From an uncultured Eubacteriales bacterium (GTDB lineage Bacteria > Bacillota > Clostridia > Christensenellales > UBA1242): a stretch of 15,855 bases of DNA. Under the pieces are notes generated by a model that was not told where the DNA came from, did no database searches, and saw only the letters and a list, made by a program, of their open reading frames with translations. The stretch covers positions 1 through 15,855 of the forward strand of contig CARFEX010000007.1 of the NCBI GenBank assembly GCA_948971535.1. Reading direction: 5' to 3'. Shown here piece after piece: positions 6,498 to 14,613 of this stretch. How positions within the stretch are numbered: the first letter of the stretch is position 1; each line of letters opens with the position of its first letter. A program made the position numbers and the translations under genes.

Positions 6498-8279
6498 ATG
6501 CAAAATAGGGGTTATTCGGCTGATTGGTTATACCAGTTAAAACAAAAAAATAACATTGTAACTTTAATTAGCAAATATATCCGTTTGGATAAAAAAGGAA
6601 AAAGGTATTGGGGGTGTTGTCCTTTTCATAACGAAAAGACACCATCTTTTTCTGTGTCGGAGGAAGAAGGACTTTTCTACTGCTTTGGATGTAAGGAAAG
6701 TGGGGATGCAATTTCTTTTTTAATGAAAATGGAGTCTTGTGACTTTTCAGATGCAATCAAAATTTTAGCCAACAATGCTCATATGGAAATTCCAGAATTT
6801 GTAGGTACAAAAGAGGATGTTAGCAAAAAACAAGAAAAAGAAAGATTGTTAAAATTACTTGATGTTACTTATAAACATTATCAACAAAATCTATATACTA
6901 AGGAAGCTAAACCTGCACAAGATTACATAAAGCTACGTGGTTTTACAAGACATGAACTTGAAGATTTCCGTCTTGGATATTCACTTGACTTACTTACACT
7001 TCCAAATTATCTTAGAAAAATGGGATTTACATACAAAGAAATGTTGGATGCAGGAGTTTGTCAGAAAAAGGATGATAAGTTTTATTATGACGTAAATAGT
7101 GGTAGACTTGTTTTTCCTATCTTTAATTCTTTTGATGAGTGTATTGGTTTTAGTGCAAGAGTGCTTGGTAAAAGCGACTATGCGAAATACAAAAACACTA
7201 GTGAAACACCTGTATTTCATAAAGGACGAGTTGTCTTCGGAATAAATTTATTGAAGAAACTTAAGCAACAGCAAGGACTGACAAACATAATTATTGTCGA
7301 AGGTCAAATTGATGTAGTTGCAATGCATAGAGCAGGTTTTAAAAATACAGTAGCTTGTATGGGCACGGCACTGACAAGTGAAAACGCATACGAACTAAAA
7401 AAACTTTCCAATGAAATTATACTATGCTTTGACGGTGATGAAGCTGGTACTAAGGCAACTTTACGTAGTATAGATATTTTAAAAAATGAGGGCTGTGAGG
7501 TTAAGATTGTTTCACTTCCTCAAGGGCAGGACCCAGACGAAATTTTAAAAATGTATGGCAAAGAAAAATTGCAAGAATTTATTTCAAACGCTTTGCCGAT
7601 TATTGATTATCAAATTGAAATTGAGAAGAAGAAATTTGATTTAACAAAAGCTGATGAAAAAGGTGCATTTGCAAAAGCAGTAATAGAACATATTAGAAAA
7701 TTAGAAAGTATGGCAGAAGCAGAGCCTTATCTTGCGAAACTTCGTGATTTAACAGCCATTCCTATCGATGTTTTAAGACGTGATTTGCAACGTGGACAAG
7801 CTAAAAAAGAACCTGTTTTACATGCTAAAAAAGAAGAAGACGGTGTTTTAATCTCACGTGAAAATGGGAATATTAGAGCTATAAAATATGTGTTAAGCTC
7901 GCTGATATATCAAAAAGAATATGTAAAACAAAATTTGGATTATGCAAAGCTGATACCTTCTGCAAAAAAAATTATAGAAAAGGCTCAAGAGCGAATTGCG
8001 GTGTCAAGTTATTATGACCATTTCAATGTTGAAGAAAACCCAATTTTAAAAGATTGCTTGGTGTTCAATTTTGAAGAATTTTCAAACATAGCACAAAGAT
8101 ATTTTGATGAATGTGTATGGCTCTTAGCTGATGCTCAATTAAAAAATATTCAGAAGGACTTGACCGAAAAATTTAAAACATGTCAAGACCTTAATGAAAG
8201 ACAGATAATAGTAAAAAAACTTACTGAAGTGACAAAACAATTAAGAGAAAAGAGTTTGGAGGAATTTTATGTCAGATAA
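6498..8279 (+). CDS. dnaG: DNA primase
   Basis: A 593-residue replicative primase that makes RNA primers at the fork in partnership with the DnaB-type helicase. The N-terminal zinc-binding domain has ligands C41, H44, C62 and C65 (CPFH ... YCFGC). The RNA polymerase core follows, with Toprim motifs VEGQID (E268) and DGDEAG (D312, D314). The C-terminal roughly 150 residues should bind helicase. Length is normal. The frame is open to a TTG at 6471, but the ATG at 6498 is chosen. It has GAGAGG four bases upstream and gives the normal spacing from the N-terminus to the zinc domain. Its last 11 bases overlap the rpoD start, the conserved dnaG-rpoD arrangement that links primase and the main sigma factor in one transcript. 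Confidence 0.97.
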   Translation: MQNRGYSADWLYQLKQKNNIVTLISKYIRLDKKGKRYWGCCPFHNEKTPSFSVSEEEGLFYCFGCKESGDAISFLMKMESCDFSDAIKILANNAHMEIPEFVGTKEDVSKKQEKERLLKLLDVTYKHYQQNLYTKEAKPAQDYIKLRGFTRHELEDFRLGYSLDLLTLPNYLRKMGFTYKEMLDAGVCQKKDDKFYYDVNSGRLVFPIFNSFDECIGFSARVLGKSDYAKYKNTSETPVFHKGRVVFGINLLKKLKQQQGLTNIIIVEGQIDVVAMHRAGFKNTVACMGTALTSENAYELKKLSNEIILCFDGDEAGTKATLRSIDILKNEGCEVKIVSLPQGQDPDEILKMYGKEKLQEFISNALPIIDYQIEIEKKKFDLTKADEKGAFAKAVIEHIRKLESMAEAEPYLAKLRDLTAIPIDVLRRDLQRGQAKKEPVLHAKKEEDGVLISRENGNIRAIKYVLSSLIYQKEYVKQNLDYAKLIPSAKKIIEKAQERIAVSSYYDHFNVEENPILKDCLVFNFEEFSNIAQRYFDECVWLLADAQLKNIQKDLTEKFKTCQDLNERQIIVKKLTEVTKQLREKSLEEFYVR

Positions 8280-9336
8280 TAAAATTGAAATCGAAATGAA
8301 AAGAATTTTTGATGTTGCAGTCAAAAAAGGCTCAATAAATGAAGAGGATGTATATTTTAGACTTCTTAAATACGAAGTTTCAGCCACAGAAATTCAAAAG
8401 TTTTTGAAAAAACTAGAAAGCCATAAGGTTAAAGTTATTAGACCTATTGGCGATAATGATGGTAATGATGATAACATGCCAGAACTTACTAGTTTTGCTG
8501 TAGTAGACGACCCAGTTAAAATGTATTTAAAAGACATAGGTAAAGTTCCTCTTCTAACTAGCGAGGAAGAAATTGAACTTGCTAAACGTATTCTAGAAGG
8601 TGATGAAGAGGCAAAAGCCAAACTTTGCAAATCAAACTTACGCCTTGTTGTTTCAATCGCTAAGCGCTGGGCAAGCACAAATTCACTTTCTTTTCTTGAC
8701 CTTATTCAAGAGGGGAATATGGGACTTCTCAAAGCAGTAGAAAAGTTTGATTATACAAAAGGCTTCCGTTTTTCAACATATGCTACATGGTGGATAAAAC
8801 AGGCAATAACAAGAGCAATTGCAGACCAATCAAGAACAATTCGTTTGCCTGTACACATGGTTGAAACAATTAATAGATATGGTAGAACCGTTCGTCAGCT
8901 CACTCAAAAACTTTCAAGAGAACCAAGCCTTGAAGAAATAGCAGAAGCAATGGGAATAAGTGAAAGCAAAGTTGTAGAAATACAAAAGAGTGCACTTGAC
9001 CCAGTTTCTCTAGAAACACCAGTAGGTGAAGAAGATGATAGCAAAATGAGTGACTTTATAGAGGATGAAAGTGCAAAAAGCCCTATGGAAGTTGCATCAC
9101 AAAACCTGTTGCGTGAACAATTACTTGCGGTTATAGATACTTTAACTCCACGTGAGCAACAGGTAATACGTGAAAGATATGGTCTTATGGACGGAAAGGC
9201 CAAAACCCTTGAAGAAGTGGGAAAAGAGTTTAGTGTAACACGTGAAAGAATTAGACAAATTGAGGCAAAAGCACTAAGAAAACTCAAGCATCCAAATAGA
9301 AGTAAAAAACTTATAGACTTTATGGGTGAAAATTAA
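8269..9336 (+). CDS. rpoD: RNA polymerase primary sigma factor
   Basis: A 355-residue vegetative (sigma A / sigma 70) factor. It has a short region 1.1-like N-terminus, region 1.2 (DDPVKMYLKDIGKVPLL, 80-96), and region 2 with the promoter-melting and -10 recognition helix (FSTYATWWIKQAITRAIADQ, 168-187). Region 3 lies about 200-275, and region 4 holds the helix-turn-helix TLEEVGKEFSVTRERIRQIE (313-332). It ends in the usual ALRKLKHPNRSKKL. Odd point: between regions 2.1 and 2.2 the usual RYVGRGM-LFLDL is replaced by RWASTNSLSFLDL (133-145), which loses the GRG residues and adds one. Translation starts at an ATG with GGAGG six bases away, inside the end of dnaG. Confidence 0.98.
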   Translation: MSDNKIEIEMKRIFDVAVKKGSINEEDVYFRLLKYEVSATEIQKFLKKLESHKVKVIRPIGDNDGNDDNMPELTSFAVVDDPVKMYLKDIGKVPLLTSEEEIELAKRILEGDEEAKAKLCKSNLRLVVSIAKRWASTNSLSFLDLIQEGNMGLLKAVEKFDYTKGFRFSTYATWWIKQAITRAIADQSRTIRLPVHMVETINRYGRTVRQLTQKLSREPSLEEIAEAMGISESKVVEIQKSALDPVSLETPVGEEDDSKMSDFIEDESAKSPMEVASQNLLREQLLAVIDTLTPREQQVIRERYGLMDGKAKTLEEVGKEFSVTRERIRQIEAKALRKLKHPNRSKKLIDFMGEN

Positions 9337-9346
9337 GGAGAATAAA

Positions 9347-10045
9347 ATGGATATAAAAAAAGTACTCGAATATCAAAAAATGGATAGTGAGTTATTTAAG
9401 CTCGAAAAACAATTACGTGAAAGTGAAAATAGAAAATCAGCATCACAAATGCAAGAAAAAGCAAAGCAAGCTCAAGAACGTTCAACTCAGCTTGAACAAA
9501 AAGCAGGAGCACTTTTAAAGGAGATTGAAACTGTACGTGGTCAGTATTCAATACAAGAAAAAAAGATGAACGAAGTGTTCGCAAAAGATATTGAAAAAAT
9601 GAGAAAAGAAGAAGTTGAGGCAATGCTAACTCTTAAAGATAAGCTTGCTCAAAATCTTAATATACTAGACAAAAACCTTACAAAATTAGCTGAAAATGTA
9701 AATGCAGTGCTTGCAGAGTTTAATAAGACTGTAAAACTCTATAATATGGCGAAAGAAAAATATACCGAAACAAAAACAGCTTATGATAAAGAAGTGTCAC
9801 AACTAGAACCTAAAAAGCAAGAACTTGCACTTAAATTGTCAAGTATGGCAAAAACTGTGGATGCAAAACTTATGGAGCAGTACGCAAAAAGACGTAAGGA
9901 TAACATTTTCCCTGTGCTAGTTCCATTGCAAGAACAATCTTGTGGTGGATGCCATGTAGAACTTCCTATTTCAATGATTTCAAAATTAAAAGAAGAAGGT
10001 GTGCTTTCTTGTGAACATTGTCACAGAATAATATATTCAAACTAA
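9347..10045 (+). CDS. Coiled-coil protein with C-terminal zinc ribbon (COG1579 type)
   Basis: A 232-residue protein made of a long charged coiled coil (about 5-180, rich in Lys, Glu, Gln and Ala) ending in a four-cysteine zinc ribbon: C199-x2-C202 and C222-x2-C225, with the linking ELPISMISKLK helix. This is the layout of the COG1579 family, which includes Chlamydia CdsZ and Helicobacter FlgZ. Those act as adaptors in secretion and flagellar systems; in Firmicutes the role is not settled. The ATG at 9347 is chosen over an upstream in-frame ATG at 9326 because AAGGAG (9335-9340) precedes it and the product then begins at the family-typical MDIKKVLEYQ. It follows rpoD by ten bases and is last in the dnaG-rpoD transcript. 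Confidence 0.88.
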   Translation: MDIKKVLEYQKMDSELFKLEKQLRESENRKSASQMQEKAKQAQERSTQLEQKAGALLKEIETVRGQYSIQEKKMNEVFAKDIEKMRKEEVEAMLTLKDKLAQNLNILDKNLTKLAENVNAVLAEFNKTVKLYNMAKEKYTETKTAYDKEVSQLEPKKQELALKLSSMAKTVDAKLMEQYAKRRKDNIFPVLVPLQEQSCGGCHVELPISMISKLKEEGVLSCEHCHRIIYSN

Positions 10046-10048
10046 AAT

Positions 10049-10074
10049 AGAGGTAAAAATTACCTCTTTTTTTT
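10049..10074 (+). terminator. Intrinsic terminator of the dnaG-rpoD operon
   Basis: An eight-base-pair stem (AGAGGTAA 10049-10056, TTACCTCT 10060-10067) with a three-base loop is followed by an uninterrupted T run to 10074, starting three bases after the stop of the zinc-ribbon gene. Confidence 0.92.
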
Positions 10075-10085
10075 GTTCAATTTGC

Positions 10086-10114
10086 TTGCCATAATTATAG
10101 TTAATATATATAAT
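10086..10114 (+). promoter_or_regulatory. Sigma-A-type promoter of recJ-relA-hemZ
   Basis: TTGCCA (10086-10091; five of six consensus bases), a 17-base spacer and a perfect TATAAT (10109-10114) lie just after the preceding terminator and 38 bases before the recJ start. Placement, spacing and box quality agree, which makes this the clearest ordinary vegetative promoter in the window. Confidence 0.82.
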
Positions 10115-10123
10115 TAAACTATA
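10096..10123. repeat. Imperfect inverted repeat around the recJ -10 box
   Basis: TATAGTT (10096-10102) is mirrored by AACTATA (10117-10123), with inner TTAAT/ATTAA also pairing after a one-base offset. The repeat brackets the -10 box and could be an operator, but in such AT-rich sequence chance is a real alternative. Confidence 0.35.
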
Positions 10124-10152
10124 AGAAGTTATTTTACGAATAGGATAGATAA

Positions 10153-12513
10153 ATGATTTTTAGAAAATTTTTTAATAAAGATGCTGATAAGGCTGTGTTT
10201 TTTGCCGAGAGATTTAAGCTTTCTCCACGCACAGCAGAACTGATTTTATCTCGTGGACTTTCAACGGAAGAGGAGATACAAGAGTTTTTAAATCCAAGCA
10301 CCTTCGCAGATCCATTTCTTTTAAAAGGAATGAAACAATTATGTGATAGATTGACTATTGCGAAAGAACTCGGTGATAGAGTTCTCGTTTTTGGTGACTA
10401 TGATGTGGATGGGGTAAGTGCAACCGCTATCATGATAAAACTGTTGGATGAGATAGGTATAAAAGCTGATTATTATCTTCCAAATAGATATGTAGACGGT
10501 TATGGCTTGACAAATGCAGTAATCGATAAAATAGCTGATAAATATGACCCCAATTTAATAATTACTGTGGATTGTGGTATATCTTGTTATCAAGAGGTTG
10601 AATATGCAAAAAGCAAAGGTATAGAGATTATTGTTACAGACCACCATGATATACCTGAAACTATTCCAGATACTATAGTTGTGAATGCTAAGCTTGAAGG
10701 ACAGGCTTTTCCGTTTAGGGAACTATGTGGAACTGGTGTGGCATACAAAATTTGTGAAGCGGTGCTTGGCAGGGTAAAAGCAGAAAAATATCTTCCTATA
10801 ACAGCAATAGCAACAATAGTAGATATTGTTCCACTTATAAAAGAGAATAGAACGATAGTAACACGTGGTTTAGCACTTATGGAAAAATACCTTCCTATAG
10901 GTCTTAAAATGATGTTTAAGGAATTTGATATAAGTCTACAAAAGCCAAGCTCAACCGATATTTCATATAAGATAGGGCCAAAACTTAATGCGTCAGGTAG
11001 AATGGGAGATGCAGGAGATTCACTAAAATTATATTTCGAGACTAATCCTGTAAAGATAAAAAAGGCAATTGAAAAAATAAAAGAGCATAATACCAAAAGA
11101 CAGGATATTTGCAATAGGATAATGGATGATTGCGAAAAAGTTCTTGAAAAGCAGGATATGACAATGCAAAGAGTTATCTGTCTAGCATCAAAGCGTTGGG
11201 ATAAGGGTGTGCTTGGGATAGTTTGTTCACGACTCCTCGAAAAATACCATAAACCAGTGTTCCTATTTGCTCAGGAGGGAGATGAACTTACAGGTTCAGG
11301 AAGAAGTATAGATGATATAAATATACATCAGCTCTTGTCTTCGTTAAAGGATATTTTAGATACCTATGGTGGACATAGTATGGCGGCGGGACTAAGCTTA
11401 AAACGAAGTAAGTATGAAGAGTTTGTAAAAAAGGTAAATGCCTTTGCACTTGAAAAGGTAAATGATAGTGTTTTTATGCCAATAAGCTATTATGACCAAG
11501 AAATAACAGAGAATGAGATAACTCCAGAGTTTTTAAAGGAACTGGCTTTGCTTGAACCATGTGGTTGTGCAAACCCAACGCCAAAATTTAAAATAACAGC
11601 TCAAAACGTAGAAATTATGCCAATGAAAAGATTTCCTCAGCACGCAACAATAAAGCTTGGAAATCTAAGTTTGATGTACTTTAACTTTTTAGACAATCTA
11701 AAGAAGATAACTTTTTCACGGCAAAAATCATTTATATTTGAGTTTCAATCAAAAACATCCAAAGGTATAGTTAGTGAGTTTGATGGAGGAAGTTTTATTG
11801 CAGAAGATGCCTATAAAAAACTTAATCCTATAGAAATAGACCAACTTTGTCTAGCTGAAAAAGGTGAAGTCAAATATAAAATGTATCCAAAGAACGAACT
11901 TTTGAATTTTGTAAGTGGCACATCAACAACGGTGTTTGGCACATGCTTTGTAACATTTTCATGTTTTGATTATGTTGATTTTGCAAAGAATTATAATATA
12001 CAAGGCATCTATCATTTTGGTATAAACGATAAATCAGAAATAGGCTATAATACATTGTTAATTTCACCAAAAGGACTCGATTGGGCAAAAAACTTTACAA
12101 AAATAGTCTTTCTTTCACCAGTGATAGATGAAGGCTATATTACAGCCTTGTCAAAGCATACAACAGCAGAAATTTATATTCCGATAGATAAAAACAATGA
12201 CTCGAGAAAATTCAGTGGGTTGGATTTGTCACGAGAAACATATGGAAAAATTTATAAATCTCTTTCATCAGTATCAGGTAGACAAATATACAACGAGTTT
12301 GATTTGTATGATAAGCTTAACCTTGCACCTGAAATTTCATTTAGTTCATTCTACTTTGCGTTAAAGGTATTTAATGAACTAGAACTTATAAAAATAGAAG
12401 AGAGTCAGCAAATAGTAGTTTATACAAATAAGACAAAGAAAAATCCGCTTGAAAATTCAAAATTATATAATATGATAATACAATTAAAAGAGGCTAGCAA
12501 AAGGAGAAATTAA
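10153..12513 (+). CDS. recJ: Single-stranded-DNA-specific exonuclease RecJ
   Basis: A 786-residue 5'-3' single-strand exonuclease of the DHH phosphoesterase family, used in recombinational and mismatch repair. The length matches Bacillus RecJ. Catalytic, metal-binding motifs are intact: DYDVDG (D82, D84, D86), VDCG (D140), VTDHHD (D163, H164, H165) and, in the DHHA1 domain, GGHSMAAG (406-413). An OB-fold region follows (about 460-570), then a less conserved Firmicutes-type C-terminal extension to 786. The ATG has AGGA seven bases upstream. It is first in a transcript with relA, which begins six bases after the recJ stop. In many Firmicutes apt, for adenine phosphoribosyltransferase, lies between them; here there is no room for it. 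Confidence 0.97.
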   Translation: MIFRKFFNKDADKAVFFAERFKLSPRTAELILSRGLSTEEEIQEFLNPSTFADPFLLKGMKQLCDRLTIAKELGDRVLVFGDYDVDGVSATAIMIKLLDEIGIKADYYLPNRYVDGYGLTNAVIDKIADKYDPNLIITVDCGISCYQEVEYAKSKGIEIIVTDHHDIPETIPDTIVVNAKLEGQAFPFRELCGTGVAYKICEAVLGRVKAEKYLPITAIATIVDIVPLIKENRTIVTRGLALMEKYLPIGLKMMFKEFDISLQKPSSTDISYKIGPKLNASGRMGDAGDSLKLYFETNPVKIKKAIEKIKEHNTKRQDICNRIMDDCEKVLEKQDMTMQRVICLASKRWDKGVLGIVCSRLLEKYHKPVFLFAQEGDELTGSGRSIDDINIHQLLSSLKDILDTYGGHSMAAGLSLKRSKYEEFVKKVNAFALEKVNDSVFMPISYYDQEITENEITPEFLKELALLEPCGCANPTPKFKITAQNVEIMPMKRFPQHATIKLGNLSLMYFNFLDNLKKITFSRQKSFIFEFQSKTSKGIVSEFDGGSFIAEDAYKKLNPIEIDQLCLAEKGEVKYKMYPKNELLNFVSGTSTTVFGTCFVTFSCFDYVDFAKNYNIQGIYHFGINDKSEIGYNTLLISPKGLDWAKNFTKIVFLSPVIDEGYITALSKHTTAEIYIPIDKNNDSRKFSGLDLSRETYGKIYKSLSSVSGRQIYNEFDLYDKLNLAPEISFSSFYFALKVFNELELIKIEESQQIVVYTNKTKKNPLENSKLYNMIIQLKEASKRRN

Positions 12514-12519
12514 ATAACA

Positions 12520-14613
12520 ATGATTAATAAAATCTTAGATAAAATAACTTCTAGCATAGAAATATCAGAAAAAGATTTGGCTTTGATAAAAGATATTTTG
12601 TGCGAAGAGATGAATCTTCCAAGATGTTATTCAATACTCGATTTTATCTTTGAAATGCGACTAGACAAAAACTCAGCCGTTGCCTTTTTGCTTTATCAAT
12701 TATATAAAGTCAAACCAGAGAGGGCAGAAAAATTAAAAGAAGAAATCAACTCTGAAGAAAACTCAATGTATGAAACCTACAAACAAATACGAGATATAAG
12801 CGATTTAACATTAAGTGAGGATGTAGAAGATATAAAAAACATGTTTTTAGCGCTTAGCAAAGATATCCGTGTTGTAGTTATAAAGCTTGCTGGTATTCTT
12901 TATGATATAAAACATATCAATCCTCCATTATCAGAATCACAAAAAAAATTTATTACACAAGTGAGAGATATTCATGTTCCTCTCTCAGAAAGACTTGGAT
13001 TTGATAAACTTAAACTGGCTCTTGATGACAATGTTATTAGACTTGAAGACCCAATAGGTTACAAAACACTGGCTGATAACCTTGAAGAGAAAAAAGAAGA
13101 AAATGAAAAACAGCTAGAACTTACAAAATCAAGAATTCAAGACATTTTGGTTGATTTAGGCATAAAAGGTGAAATTCAATATAGAGTAAAACATATTTCA
13201 TCTATTTATAAAAAACTCAATGCACAAAAAAAGAGATTAACTCAAATTTATGACCTTCTTGCTATGAGGGTTATAGTCAATACAGTTGAAGAATGTTATG
13301 CTGTCTTAGGAAGAGTGCATTTGATATATAAACCAATGGCTGGAAGAGTCAAAGATTATATAGCCTCACCAAAACCAAATGGATATAAATCTCTTCATAC
13401 AACAATAGTGGTTGAAAATGACCATCCGCTTGAAGTACAAATAAGAACCTATCAAATGCATAAAGAAAGTGAGTATGGAGTATACGCACATTGGCTTTAT
13501 AAAGAAAAGAAAAATAAAAAGAATGCTTTAGACAAAAAGATAACATGGTTCAGAGAAACACTAGAAAATGCACAAAACTTGCCTGATGAAGAGTTTATTG
13601 CGACCTTAAAATCAGACCTCTATGATGGTGTTATCTTTGTACAAACACCAAAAGGTAGAGTTATAGAATTTCCAGTAGGTGCAACAGCAATCGACTTTGC
13701 TTATGCAATACATTCTGATATAGGCAACTCATGTGTAGGTGTAAAAATCAATTCACAAATAAAGCCTATCACAACTCAACTTGCAAACGGTGATATAGTA
13801 GAAGTTCTAACATCAACACACTCAAAAGGCCCTTCTCGTGATTGGCTGAATATAGTTAGAACAAGTGGTGCTAGAAGTAAAATAAGAGACTTTTTTAAAA
13901 CCGAACTCAAAGAAGATAATATAAAAAATGGCAAAACTTCAATAATGCAAGCATTGCAAGATAAAGGTTTTTCTTATTCACAACTTTTTACAGAAAAGTA
14001 TACAAGTGAAGTTTTAACAAAACTTTCAATGAAAAACCTTGATGAGCTTTTTGCTTCAGTAGGTTCAGGCTCGCTTACAGCAGGGCAAGCAATCGGAAGA
14101 TTTGTATCGCTTTGGCAACGAGATAACAAAATATTACAGGCCTCACAGCAAAACACATTAAATATAAAAAAGAACAAGGATGGTATCCTCATCGATGGAG
14201 ATAGTGGCATGCTCATTCGCTTTGCAGGATGTTGCAATCCTATTGAAGGAGATAATATAATCGGATATATTTCAAGAGGAAAAGGTGTTACAATACATCG
14301 CCATAATTGTGCAAATCTCAAATATCTTGAACCAGAACGACTAGTAAGTGCAAATTGGTTACAACAAAAGAATGGAAGTTTCCTTGCTGTAATAAAAGTA
14401 ATCATGGAAAAGGGTGAAAATAATATAGTCAAACTCACAACTCATATTGTCAACATGAAAGTAACTTTAAAAGGTTTTGAAGTGAAAGACTGTGGAGATA
14501 ATTATGCTTGTAGCTTGGGTGTAGAAGTAAAAAATAAAGAAGAAGTTGATAAAATATTAAATTCTTTAAAAAATATCAAAGACGTTATAGAAGTTTATCG
14601 AGGTGAACGATGA
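12520..14613 (+). CDS. relA: (p)ppGpp synthetase with degenerate hydrolase domain
   Basis: A 697-residue long RelA/SpoT homologue, which makes the starvation signal (p)ppGpp from ATP and GDP or GTP on ribosomes. Synthetase elements are intact: YRVKHISSIYKKL (221-233), RVKD (276-279), KPNGYKSLHTT (285-295) and EVQIRT (305-310). A TGS domain (about 367-431), a zinc-finger-like CCNP segment (571-574) with HRHNC (593-597), and a C-terminal ACT domain follow. The N-terminal hydrolase domain has the right size but none of the catalytic residues. The HDxxED motif is replaced by YQLYKV (59-64), the first histidine is gone, and DRLHN is GILYD (125-129). The enzyme should therefore synthesise but not hydrolyse. 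RVKD is the RxKD form found in bifunctional Rel enzymes. The ribosome binding site AAGGAG lies in recJ, 13 bases from the ATG, a long spacing. The stop overlaps the hemZ start (ATGA). Confidence 0.95.
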   Translation: MINKILDKITSSIEISEKDLALIKDILCEEMNLPRCYSILDFIFEMRLDKNSAVAFLLYQLYKVKPERAEKLKEEINSEENSMYETYKQIRDISDLTLSEDVEDIKNMFLALSKDIRVVVIKLAGILYDIKHINPPLSESQKKFITQVRDIHVPLSERLGFDKLKLALDDNVIRLEDPIGYKTLADNLEEKKEENEKQLELTKSRIQDILVDLGIKGEIQYRVKHISSIYKKLNAQKKRLTQIYDLLAMRVIVNTVEECYAVLGRVHLIYKPMAGRVKDYIASPKPNGYKSLHTTIVVENDHPLEVQIRTYQMHKESEYGVYAHWLYKEKKNKKNALDKKITWFRETLENAQNLPDEEFIATLKSDLYDGVIFVQTPKGRVIEFPVGATAIDFAYAIHSDIGNSCVGVKINSQIKPITTQLANGDIVEVLTSTHSKGPSRDWLNIVRTSGARSKIRDFFKTELKEDNIKNGKTSIMQALQDKGFSYSQLFTEKYTSEVLTKLSMKNLDELFASVGSGSLTAGQAIGRFVSLWQRDNKILQASQQNTLNIKKNKDGILIDGDSGMLIRFAGCCNPIEGDNIIGYISRGKGVTIHRHNCANLKYLEPERLVSANWLQQKNGSFLAVIKVIMEKGENNIVKLTTHIVNMKVTLKGFEVKDCGDNYACSLGVEVKNKEEVDKILNSLKNIKDVIEVYRGER

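Noticed and set aside
8904..9287. Minus-strand 127-codon frame inside rpoD
   Set aside because: Ser/Leu-rich complement of the conserved sigma regions 3 and 4; no independent coding evidence.
9326..9346. Upstream ATG for the zinc-ribbon protein, overlapping rpoD
   Set aside because: AAGGAG is placed for the ATG at 9347, and the family begins at that point.
10590..11114. Minus-strand 174-codon frame inside recJ
   Set aside because: It lies opposite the conserved DHH domain of recJ, has no homology I recognise, and is explained as the complement of a real gene.
13974..14438. Minus-strand 154-codon frame inside relA
   Set aside because: It lies opposite the conserved C-terminal zinc-finger and ACT part of relA; an antisense shadow.
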